Source of the DNA: Paenisporosarcina macmurdoensis
GTDB taxonomy: Bacteria; Bacillota; Bacilli; Bacillales_A; Planococcaceae
DNA: 64,000 nt
Reading direction: 5' to 3'
NCBI RefSeq assembly: GCF_042658845.1
Contig: NZ_JBHSRI010000019.1
Span: forward strand, 1 to 64,000
Every line of letters begins with the position of its first letter. Position 1 is the stretch's first letter. Positions 37,864 to 45,543 of the stretch are shown here, piece by piece. The position numbers and the translations under genes were made by a program. The notes below the pieces were generated by a model. It saw only the letters and a list, made by a program, of their open reading frames with translations. It was not told the DNA's origin and did no database searches.

Positions 37864-38405
37864 TATGCTTTCCTCCCTTAATGTGTTTCATAAGCTAGAA
37901 GTGAATTGCCAAAAAGAGGGCATCTCTCTAAATTATGTGACAATTTAAAATTTACCATATATTTCGATTGTTGCAAATGTAAAATTGCATTATCTTATAT
38001 TACATTTGTATTACAATATTCAAATTACTGGTAAAAGTAGATACAAAGAATGCTTATGTGACTAGTCTTGTAGGTTTTATGAACTATTAAATTATTTTTT
38101 ACGACTAGTATTTTTGGATTATTTTTCTATAAAGTGGGTTATTTTAGGTGAGGATGAAGTTATGCTGGGATAACTCGTGACTATTCGTTCATGCGAGTGG
38201 AAATGAGCAGTATTCAATATACCTAGTAAATCTATTAGGTGGTTTAGTATTTTATTTATTATTCGGATATATCGGTTAGTAAATTTTGTAAGTTGGTGTT
38301 TAGGGAATTGGAAGAAAAGACAGGTAATTTCTTGTTTTAAGTCGCATTTGGCCACTGGCTAGTATATTAATTTAAAACCTCATCCTGCATTCATTGCTGA
38401 GTAAT
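37864..38405. other. spacer upstream of the first SLH subtilisin
   Basis: Contains the AGGGAGG ribosome site and AT-rich DNA. I cannot support a specific promoter. The frame at 38119-38355 on the minus strand has no ribosome site and is not called. Confidence 0.3.
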
Positions 38406-38650
38406 AGGTTTTCAGTGCGCTTCGGACGCTTCTTCTGCTGCACTATAATCTAGGGAATAAAGAGTAGGGCTTGTGACTTCGTCACTTCGCCCGACTCTAT
38501 TTTTTTAGATCATTCTGCGGCTGGGAATTGGCCTTCGCTCCCTGAAAACCTGAACGCTCACAGTTAAGATCGTTTGGTTTACTAAAGAATAGACACTATC
38601 TTTAAGTAGATATTCGACCGGAATGATATTTCGGCCTCTTTCTGCTTCTA
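38406..38650 (+). repeat. R1 element, copy 3
   Basis: Outer arms AGGTTTTCAG (38406-38415) and CTGAAAACCT (ending 38551). Central hairpin GAGTAGGGC (38462-38470) with GCCCGACTC (38489-38497), one mismatch. Second hairpin GACCGGAAT/ATTTCGGCC near 38617-38636. Confidence 0.9.
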
Positions 38651-38688
38651 AACCTTCAAGACTAGTGATTCAAAATCTCAATATAGAA

Positions 38689-38877
38689 AACAGTTGATTG
38701 GAGTGGAAGACGGCGACTCCAGCGGGAATAGCATGAGCTGAAGACCCCACAGGCAACAAGTTGTGGTTCCACAACTTGTTTGCGACGAGTAACCGCAGGA
38801 GCAGTTGTTTTTTGCTCGTCGAGGAGACTGAAGCCATGCCCGCGGATAGCGTCCGGCTGCAACGGAAATCAACCTTC
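38689..38877 (+). repeat. R2 inverted-repeat element, copy 2
   Basis: As copy 1 but with about 33 extra bases after the central palindrome (GCGACGAGTAACCGCAGGAG and GCAGTTGTTTTTTGC). These make a further hairpin with CTCGTCG. The right terminal repeat is partly worn (AATCAACC). Same orientation and same place relative to R1 and the SLH terminator as copy 1. Confidence 0.88.
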
Positions 38878-38924
38878 ACTTGGCCTAACCTTCCCGTTGA
38901 AGCTACCACACTAAATTAAAAAGG

Positions 38925-38968
38925 GAACTGTCCTTAGCCATATGACTAAGGGACAGCCCCCTACTTTT
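38925..38968 (-). terminator. terminator of the second SLH subtilisin gene
   Basis: Minus strand: GGGCTGTCCCTTAGTCATAT pairs with the ATGGCTAAGGACAGTTCCC side and runs into a T-run. A close relative of the terminator at 33420-33478, with a shorter loop. Confidence 0.85.
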
Positions 38969-38969
38969 T

Positions 38970-41900
38970 TTATAGATCGCCTAGTTTGTCTAACGCACGG
39001 TAAAGCATTACTGCTGCTTCAGCACGTGTTGCGTTGTCTTGAGGAGCAAACGTATTGTTACGTTTACCTGCAACGATACCCAATGCTACCGCTTGTTTAA
39101 CACTTAGTTTTGCATATGAACTGATTTGGCTATCATCTGCAAACATCTTAGACGTATCTAAGTTATTCAATAATGAAGCATCCTCATATTTCACTGCACG
39201 AACAACGATTGCTGCGATTTCTTCACGTGTGATATTAGCATCGGGATCGAATGTCCCGTCTTTTTTACCACTAATGATTCCAGCGCGAGCTGCCGCTTCG
39301 ATTGCAGCAAATGCCCAAGCTTTATTTGAAGATACATCCGAGAACGTACCCGCATAAGCTTTTGTTTCTAAGTCAAGAGCACGTGCTACTAATACCGCAA
39401 ATTCTGCACGAGTTAATTTATCTTCCGGCGCAAATAGTTCTGACGTTTTACCGAAGATAATTCCCTTCGTCGCTAACGCTTCAATTTGCACTCTAGCCCA
39501 GTGATTAGCAATGTCATCGAATGTAACTGGTTTTACCGGCGATGTTACTGGTGGTGTCACCGGTGGCGTTACTGGCGGTGTTACCGGTGGTGTTACAACT
39601 GGAACATTAGTAACATGTACATTTACAATCGTTGAGTTTCCTTGATATTCAATGGTGATTTTAGTTGACCCTGCAGCTTTTGGATTTACTAACCCTTTAT
39701 CTACAGAAGCAATTGCATCATTAAGAACTGAGTAAGTTGCTAAAGCAGTTACATCTGTAACAACATCCGCTTTACCAGTTTCTTTAATCGTTTGTTTAAC
39801 TGTGAGTTGTTCTTTGTTATTTACCTTTAAGTTAAGTGTAGAAGTGTTCGCTGATAGAGATACTACTGGTGCAGCGACAACTGTTACGTTCACTTCGGCC
39901 GTATTGCCACCGTAAGTGATTGTTACTTTTGAAGTTCCCACAGCTTTTGCAGTGATTTCACCTTTATCCACTGATACCACTGCTTCATCTTCTACTACAT
40001 ACGTAGCGTCTGCAGTAACATTAACTCTTGTTTCAACTCCATTATCTGTAGTTACTTCTTCTACAACTAATGTTTCTGAAGTACCTACAGTTAAGTTAAC
40101 AGCGGATTTGTTCAAGTGTAATTCTACTACAGGTGCTTCTTGTTCATTGACAATAACAAATTCTGAAGTGCCTGAGTTACCAGCAGCATCATCCACTGTT
40201 ACGGTTAATGTATTGTTTCCACGTAGTGTTGATGGGATGGTCAAGTTAAATGAACCATCTTGTTCCAACGTTATTGGTCCGCTTTGAAGTACTGTGTCAT
40301 CAGGACCTTTTAATTCAAAACTTGCGTCTAATTTAGTGTTTAAGTCATAGTTTAAACCATATTTCGTCAACTCATTGTTGTAGTCGATGTATTTATCAGT
40401 GACTTGACCTGCAAATTCAAAACTTTCTTTATCCGTTACTAAAACTGTTTCAGATGTAATGACTGGATCAGTTGTTTTTACTACTACCGGACCGACATAG
40501 TCACCCACTACTGGAGGGTTAGCTGATACCGTCTGACCTGAGAAGTCAAATGTGTAAAGGCCATCTGGAATTGTTGCTAATGCAGATCCCGGAGTCCATG
40601 ATCTATATTGTCCTTTTACAGCTAAATTGTAAGAACCTGCTTTAAGAGCACCACCTGCAAATAAGTAACCAATATATCCATCTTCATATTGTCCACCTTC
40701 AGGATTCATAATGTCCCAAATTTCAATCAGGGTATTTTTCAAATCACCCGTTACTTTAAACGACAGTAATGCTTCATCTTGCACTCCATCAGCATCAAAT
40801 GAAAGGTCTGTTTCGCTAATCGTGTAGTCGTTAAATTGTACAGCTGCTGCGCCACCGAAGTCAGCAGCGAATGGTAATGAAATATTTGTTTCTCCATCGG
40901 TATTTTTAATATGAATATAGCCAATAATTTCATCACCTGCTGTTGTAGCGGCATTAGCCGAAGCAGTTAATGTAACGTTTAGCATTTGTTCTCCATCCAA
41001 TGTAAATGTTGGTGAATCAATCGTTAGTTGTGCATCACCGAAAGATTTTGTCACGTCAACTGTTACATTGTATTCTCCACCGTTACCTTGAAGATCTTTA
41101 ACATTGATTTGTTTTGTTACTGACAGATTTTCTTTTAATGATTGTGGACCAAATGTAACTGTCCCTTTCAAGTTTTCAACTACTGCTCCACTGCCGTCAA
41201 GAACAGCTTGGTCAATTGCATAAGCCAGTACATTTGGATGTGCAGCCGCATATGCATCTACTCGTCCTGCACCTTGAGAAAAGACATCATATTTAGTTGT
41301 ATCTAGAATTTTTGCTGTATTGGAAAGTGCTACTTTTACATCGAACGCATTCCAATTTGGGTTTGCTTGTTTGATAAGTGCGGCAATCCCTGCAATATGA
41401 GGTGTTGCCATAGAAGTTCCCGTGTAACGATCAAATGCTTGATCATAAACTGCTTCTGGGAAATCTGCTTGGTACATAGCAATTGATGACATGATGTTCG
41501 TACCAGGTGCTGTAACATCTGGTTTGATATCAAAGTTCGGAGTGGATGGTCCACGTGAACTTGAAGAATTTACTTCATCACCAAGTGTGTTAACTGATGC
41601 AAAATTACCAAATGTTATGGTTCCTGCACCATTCGTTAATTGTGATCGGATTGCGTCTCCATCTGTTTGAGATAAATCATAGGTTGGAAGGAAAGCAAAA
41701 GAATCTCCAAGGAATACCCCAGATTTATTTGGTGCCATCGTTCCGCCAGCAAAGTTGTGAATGAGAACAGCTACTGCACCGTTTTCTTTTGCAAATGCGA
41801 TTTTATCCACAAAGGCTATTGCCCCACGTGATACAAGGACCACTTTTCCATCAACATCAAGGTCCGTATAATCAGCTGCAGTACCATTTCCTGGAACAGC

Positions 41901-43274
41901 AACTAAATCGTACTCCCCTTCAAGTTGTGTTGCTACGTCTTGTCCAAATGTTGTTGCCATCAAATCTTGTTGTTTAGAAAGTACATATTCTCCCACTGTG
42001 ACATTCACTTGCGAATTGTGTTTTGTTTCAGGGTTAGTGGTATTACCAACTGCGATTCCAAGACGTGCAGTTGATGGTGTCCCCATCGTTCCACGATTAG
42101 GACCAGAGTTCCCTGTTGCAATAACTGAAATCGTTCCTGCCATCATTGCGTTGTTAATTGCAAAAGACCCACCATCAGTTTCAGAGTTAGCTCCGCCACC
42201 TAGTGATAAGTTAATGACATCCATTTCTTCAATTACTGCTGTATCGATTGCTTTAATGATGCCTGATGTTGCTCCACTTCCGTATGCTCCAAGAACACGA
42301 TATGCATACAGGTCTACTTCTGGTGCAATACCTTGAATACCGAATATATTGTTCCCAGCAGCTGCAATTGTCCCAGCAACATGTGTCCCGTGAGAAGTGT
42401 GAAATTCGTTGCCGTTTGCATTTACCAATGGTTTATTTTCTGGGCGTTCAAGTGGCGATGTTTCAGATGCATCATCATCTGCACGTGCTCTAGTATAGTC
42501 AGGTCCAGCTACCTGAGGTACAAAGTTTTTACCGCTAACATATACACCCTCGAATTCCGGATGGTCTTTATCAATACCCGTATCAAGCACTGCTACTTTA
42601 ATGCCTTGTCCTTTAATGCCTTCGTTCCAAAGCTTTTCGATGCCAAGGAAACCAATACTCGTATTCATTGTTGCATCGACTGTATCATCTTTACTTAGTT
42701 CAGACGAAGTCGCCGTTTTAGGTGATGTTTCTGATCCTTCAAATGCAGTGACAATTGCGTCTGGTTCTACTAATGTCACTCCTTTAATTTCAAGAAGCTT
42801 GTGAAGATCGTCTGCTTTTACAGTTGCAGCGAATCCATTTAACACAGTATCAAACGTGTAGCCTTCTTTAAATGAAATCTTTTTAGAGTTCATTTCTTGT
42901 TTGACGTATGCATGCTGTGTCTTCACATTCGCTTTTACTTGAGACGCTTGTAAACTCGTGAATGATTTTCCTGCTAATTCTTTTATCCCTTTTTCAAGAG
43001 CTACCGGTTTTACTGATAGATGAACAATAACTGCCACTTGTTCATTCCCCGTTTTACCTAGTAAATCCTTGTGCAGTTTAGGTCCACCTTGTAATACATT
43101 TAATTGTTCAGCAACTGCTGCTTTCTGTTGCAAAATGCTCTCGATTTGAGCCTTCTGCTTAAATGGGGTAGCTTGCTGCGTGTTAGCCGATGCAGCAATT
43201 GGCGAAAGTAACGACATTGCCAATACGAAAGCCAGGATGCTACTGTAGTACTTCATGAACCTAGATCTCTTCAA
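38970..43274 (-). CDS. secreted SLH-anchored subtilisin-family protease (S8, PA insert, Big2 domains)
   Basis: A 1434-residue surface protease, apparently from TTG at 43274 (AAGGGG about ten bases upstream). The signal peptide ends near ASANTQ (about 31), followed by an I9-type propeptide. The catalytic residues are Asp231 in VLDTGID, His295 in HGTHVAGT, Asn389 in ATGNSG and Ser621 in GTSMATPH. A PA domain (about 430-560) interrupts the fold. Then come Fn3-like and Ig-like segments, two Big2-like domains (around 1085-1240), a PPVTPP linker and three SLH repeats. It resembles Vpr-type Bacillus serine proteases. Together with the gene at 33481 it forms a pair with different heads and nearly identical tails. 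Confidence 0.92.
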   Translation of the reverse strand: MKRSRFMKYYSSILAFVLAMSLLSPIAASANTQQATPFKQKAQIESILQQKAAVAEQLNVLQGGPKLHKDLLGKTGNEQVAVIVHLSVKPVALEKGIKELAGKSFTSLQASQVKANVKTQHAYVKQEMNSKKISFKEGYTFDTVLNGFAATVKADDLHKLLEIKGVTLVEPDAIVTAFEGSETSPKTATSSELSKDDTVDATMNTSIGFLGIEKLWNEGIKGQGIKVAVLDTGIDKDHPEFEGVYVSGKNFVPQVAGPDYTRARADDDASETSPLERPENKPLVNANGNEFHTSHGTHVAGTIAAAGNNIFGIQGIAPEVDLYAYRVLGAYGSGATSGIIKAIDTAVIEEMDVINLSLGGGANSETDGGSFAINNAMMAGTISVIATGNSGPNRGTMGTPSTARLGIAVGNTTNPETKHNSQVNVTVGEYVLSKQQDLMATTFGQDVATQLEGEYDLVAVPGNGTAADYTDLDVDGKVVLVSRGAIAFVDKIAFAKENGAVAVLIHNFAGGTMAPNKSGVFLGDSFAFLPTYDLSQTDGDAIRSQLTNGAGTITFGNFASVNTLGDEVNSSSSRGPSTPNFDIKPDVTAPGTNIMSSIAMYQADFPEAVYDQAFDRYTGTSMATPHIAGIAALIKQANPNWNAFDVKVALSNTAKILDTTKYDVFSQGAGRVDAYAAAHPNVLAYAIDQAVLDGSGAVVENLKGTVTFGPQSLKENLSVTKQINVKDLQGNGGEYNVTVDVTKSFGDAQLTIDSPTFTLDGEQMLNVTLTASANAATTAGDEIIGYIHIKNTDGETNISLPFAADFGGAAAVQFNDYTISETDLSFDADGVQDEALLSFKVTGDLKNTLIEIWDIMNPEGGQYEDGYIGYLFAGGALKAGSYNLAVKGQYRSWTPGSALATIPDGLYTFDFSGQTVSANPPVVGDYVGPVVVKTTDPVITSETVLVTDKESFEFAGQVTDKYIDYNNELTKYGLNYDLNTKLDASFELKGPDDTVLQSGPITLEQDGSFNLTIPSTLRGNNTLTVTVDDAAGNSGTSEFVIVNEQEAPVVELHLNKSAVNLTVGTSETLVVEEVTTDNGVETRVNVTADATYVVEDEAVVSVDKGEITAKAVGTSKVTITYGGNTAEVNVTVVAAPVVSLSANTSTLNLKVNNKEQLTVKQTIKETGKADVVTDVTALATYSVLNDAIASVDKGLVNPKAAGSTKITIEYQGNSTIVNVHVTNVPVVTPPVTPPVTPPVTPPVTSPVKPVTFDDIANHWARVQIEALATKGIIFGKTSELFAPEDKLTRAEFAVLVARALDLETKAYAGTFSDVSSNKAWAFAAIEAAARAGIISGKKDGTFDPDANITREEIAAIVVRAVKYEDASLLNNLDTSKMFADDSQISSYAKLSVKQAVALGIVAGKRNNTFAPQDNATRAEAAVMLYRALDKLGDL

Positions 43275-43690
43275 ATCTCATTTCCCCTTTTTCCTTATAT
43301 TTACACTTTTCACAGTGCAACAATATCACTCTATCACAAGTCCCATAGATGGAAAAAATGATTTGTCGCTTTTTTCTGAATATGGTATACAATTCGACAA
43401 AGGTTATTATTTATCGATAAAAAACGTTGGTTTATACGCATTGAACCTTAGTCAAATGGCATACCTTTATTCAGATTTCGTGACTTTCTCCTTAGGCGTT
43501 TCAGATAAAGTTGAACTCCCTTTTTCTCCTTCATTAATTTTGCCTAACTATCTATCGTATGTGGACAAACTTTCATTTATTAATATGTTCAGAGGATATT
43601 TGTCATGTGGGGTTTTTATTCGGGTAGATTAATCGGCTTTTTTGCTATGTGTTCAGCTTCACCTGCTGCGCAAAATATCAAGTATCATCA
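43275..43690. other. spacer upstream of the second SLH subtilisin
   Basis: Contains ATTTGTCG (43361-43368) and CGACAAAG (about 43395), an inverted pair similar to words near the capsule promoter. A plus-strand frame (43255-43632) runs through but has no ribosome site. No other feature. Confidence 0.3.
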
Positions 43691-43757
43691 AAAGTGCCAG
43701 GAACTTTCACATTCGCGGGACGTTTTTTGTCCCACTCAAAGTGAAGTGCCTGGCACT
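43691..43757 (+). repeat. R5 GTGCCAGGCAC palindrome, left copy
   Basis: AAGTGCCAGGAACTTTCAC at the left pairs with GTGAAGTGCCTGGCACT at the right, enclosing a second hairpin GGGAC TTTTTT-type loop GTCCC. It bounds the 21-bp arrays on the left. Confidence 0.85.
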
Positions 43758-43809
43758 GATTTTTATGGTTGTTATTTATCTCTCGTTGATTCGTTTACAA
43801 CAGATTTAT

Positions 43810-43857
43810 TTTATTCCCTTTCGAACCTGGTTTATTCCCTTTCACCCATTTACTCCC
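43810..43857 (+). repeat. 21-bp phased array A1 (2 units plus end unit)
   Basis: TTTATTCCCTTTCG-type cores start at 43810 and 43831 (21 apart), then a degenerate TTTACTCCC at 43849 (18 apart) followed by GCGAAACAGG. This short array precedes the first 252-bp unit. Confidence 0.8.
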
Positions 43858-43859
43858 AG

Positions 43860-44111
43860 CGAAACAGGCTAAGTACCTTGAATGGTTGCAGCTGGCCAGC
43901 CAACTGCTACTTTTCTGTTAGTGATTCTCTCGCGGGTTCGTTTATAGAGAATATGGCTACTCTGGCAACTTTTTTCGTTTATTCCCCTCGGATTGTGATT
44001 TATTCCCCTTCGCTTTGTGTTTATTCCCTTTCGCAGCTTGTTTATTCCCTTTCAATCGTGGTTTATTCCCTTTGGCGATGCCTTTATTCCCCTTCACCCA
44101 TTTATCTCCAT
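43860..44111 (+). repeat. 252-bp unit 1 with 21-bp phased array A2
   Basis: The unit begins with GAAACAGGCTAAGTACCTTG, continues with a hairpin region (GCAGCTGGCCAGCCAAC, ACTTTTCTGTT), and ends with six TTTATTCCC cores. These start at 43978, 43999, 44020, 44041, 44062 and 44083, exactly 21 apart, then a degenerate core TTTATCTCC 18 bases on. Spacers of 7 to 12 bases differ from each other. Confidence 0.9.
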
Positions 44112-44363
44112 TGAAACAGGCTAAGTACCTTGAATGGTTGCAGCTGGCCAGCCAACTGCTACTTTTCTGTTAGTGATTCTCTCGCGGGCTCGTTTATAGA
44201 GAATATGGCTACTCTGGCAACTTTTTTCGTTTATTCCACTCGGATTGTGATTTATTCCCCTTCGCTTTGTGTTTATTCCCTTTCGCAGCTTGTTTATTCC
44301 CTTTCAATCGTGGTTTATTCCCTTTCGCGATGTCTTTATTCCCTTTCGCCCATTTATCTCCAG
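44112..44363 (+). repeat. 252-bp unit 2 with 21-bp phased array A3
   Basis: Tandem copy of the previous unit, shifted by exactly 252 bases (12 x 21). Cores start at 44230, 44251, 44272, 44293, 44314 and 44335, then TTTATCTCC at 44353. Only a handful of substitutions separate the two units. Confidence 0.9.
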
Positions 44364-44372
44364 TGAAATACT

Positions 44373-44438
44373 AAAAGTGCCAGGCTCTTTCACTTTGATT
44401 GGACATATTTTGTCCGTTGAAAGTGAAGTGCCTGGCAC
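44373..44438 (-). terminator. R5 palindrome, right copy; probable terminator of drdA
   Basis: AAGTGCCAGGCTCTTTCACTT pairs with AAAGTGAAGTGCCTGGCAC around an inner GGAC/GTCC hairpin. On the minus strand it begins seven bases after the aldolase stop and ends CCTGGCACTTTTAGT, so it can act as a terminator. Direct repeat of the element at 43691-43757. Confidence 0.7.
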
Positions 44439-44444
44439 CCGTAT

Positions 44445-45083
44445 TTATTTTTGTCCATAGGATTTGAATTTAGTAGCCATATGTTTCATTTCTGTTTGAT
44501 CAAGGATGACCGGATCTCCAAGTGCTTTTGCTTTTACGTATACTTCACAGCAAAATTCGATTTCTTCTGCGATTGCGAAGGCTGTCGAAAGGTTGTTTGC
44601 TCCTGCAAGTAATCCGTGGTTTGCTAGCAACACGGCTTGGCGATCTTGCATGGCTTCGAATGCATTGGTTGCGAGTTCAGGGGATCCGAAACTCGCATAC
44701 TCGGCACATCTCACATTTTCGCCTGCATATGCCACTAGGTAGGAGATTGCTGGCAATTCCCATCTAAGTGAAGCCAGTACGGTGGCGTTAAGCGAATGGG
44801 TGTGAACAATGGCGTTGATGTCTGTGCGTTTTACATAGAAAATGGCATGCATTGGATATTCACTTGATGGCTTTTTATCGCCAGCAATGACATTCCCTTG
44901 AAGATCGCAAACAACAACATCATCACTCGTCATGATGTCGTAACCAATACCACTCGGGCTAATAATCATGTGGCCTGATTCTCGATTGAAGATGGAGATG
45001 TTGCCTCCAGTCCCTTTTGTGAGACCTCTTGAAATGAGCATCTTACAAGAATCGACAATTTCTTTGCGTTCTTTCATATACAT
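44445..45083 (-). CDS. drdA: class II aldolase, probable 5-deoxyribulose-1-phosphate aldolase
   Basis: A 212-residue FucA/AraD-family zinc aldolase: TGGNISIFN near residue 25, SSEYPMHAIFY with the catalytic Glu near 73, the zinc pair HTHSLNATV near 93, and ANHG near 153. By family it would cleave fuculose-1-phosphate or ribulose-type phosphates. Here it follows MtnK-like and MtnA-like genes with no other methionine-salvage gene. That is the order of the 5-deoxyribose (DHAP shunt) set described in Bacillus thuringiensis, so cleavage of 5-deoxyribulose-1-phosphate to DHAP and acetaldehyde is likely. AAGGAGG lies seven bases before the ATG. Confidence 0.8.
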   Translation of the reverse strand: MYMKERKEIVDSCKMLISRGLTKGTGGNISIFNRESGHMIISPSGIGYDIMTSDDVVVCDLQGNVIAGDKKPSSEYPMHAIFYVKRTDINAIVHTHSLNATVLASLRWELPAISYLVAYAGENVRCAEYASFGSPELATNAFEAMQDRQAVLLANHGLLAGANNLSTAFAIAEEIEFCCEVYVKAKALGDPVILDQTEMKHMATKFKSYGQK

Positions 45084-45114
45084 ATGGTGTCCTCCTTGTT
45101 AATCTGATGCGAAT

Positions 45115-45165
45115 AGGTTTTCAGTGCGCTTCGGACGTATTCTTTGCTGCACTATAATCAATAGA
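45115..45165 (+). repeat. R1 element, truncated 5' end
   Basis: AGGTTTTCAG, GCGCTTCGGACG and GCTGCACTATAATC match the first 45 bases of R1. The rest is missing and the sequence passes directly into an R2 element. Confidence 0.85.
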
Positions 45166-45170
45166 AAAAA

Positions 45171-45353
45171 GGTTGATTTTCGTTGCAGACGGGCGCTTTC
45201 AGCGGGCATGGCCTCAGCCTCCTCGTCGAGCAAAAAACAACTGCTCCTGCGGTTACTCGTCGCAAACAAGTTGTGGAACCACAACTTGTTGCCTGTGGGG
45301 TCTTCAGCTCATGCTATTCCCGCTGGAGTCGCCGTCTTCCACTCCAATCAACT
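45171..45353 (-). repeat. R2 inverted-repeat element, copy 3, opposite orientation
   Basis: Reverse complement of the R2 copy at 38689, including the extra hairpin module (GCTCCTGCGGTTACTCGTCG) and the central AACAAGTTGTGG palindrome. It abuts the truncated R1 end, so it either inserted there or replaced the rest of R1. It lies between drdI and drdA. Confidence 0.88.
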
Positions 45354-45540
45354 ACCCTCTTTATAAAGATCTATATAACTACAACTAATCTCCGCTTCGG
45401 AAAATGAGAGTTACTACATCATCATTTTAGAAAGCACATACACCCTTTTTAAAGAAATAATAAACGGGGGCAGTTCTATACAGCAATTGCTCACTAATCG
45501 CCTACGGTAATGCTTCCCTCCGATGAAGAGACACAAATGC
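45354..45540 (+). repeat. spacer ending in an R4-like fragment
   Basis: The words TCGCCTACGGTAATGCTTCC, CTCCGATGAAGAGACACAAA (about 45498-45540) match the R3/R4 flanks at 47.9, 56.2 and 56.46 kb. The rest shows no feature. Confidence 0.5.
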
Positions 45541-45543
45541 TAC

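Noticed and set aside
38662..38909. Three overlapping frames in R2 copy 2, and similar ones at 33086-33355 and 45099-45407
   Set aside because: They recur only because R2 is repeated, appear in several frames of the same DNA and lack ribosome sites.
43255..43632. 125-codon plus-strand frame opposite the start of the second subtilisin
   Set aside because: No ribosome site, starts inside the minus-strand gene, and has no recognisable composition or motif.
43605..44114. Plus-strand frame with heptad peptides (VYSLSxx) through array A
   Set aside because: A 21-base period automatically gives seven-codon repeats in an open frame. There is no ribosome site, the frame also crosses the R5 palindrome and hairpins, and the other arrays do not encode a related peptide.
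43810..44363. CRISPR array
   Set aside because: Repeats of 9-14 bases with 7-12 base spacers are far too short, no cas genes are present, and the neighbouring block is a tandem duplicate with the same spacers.
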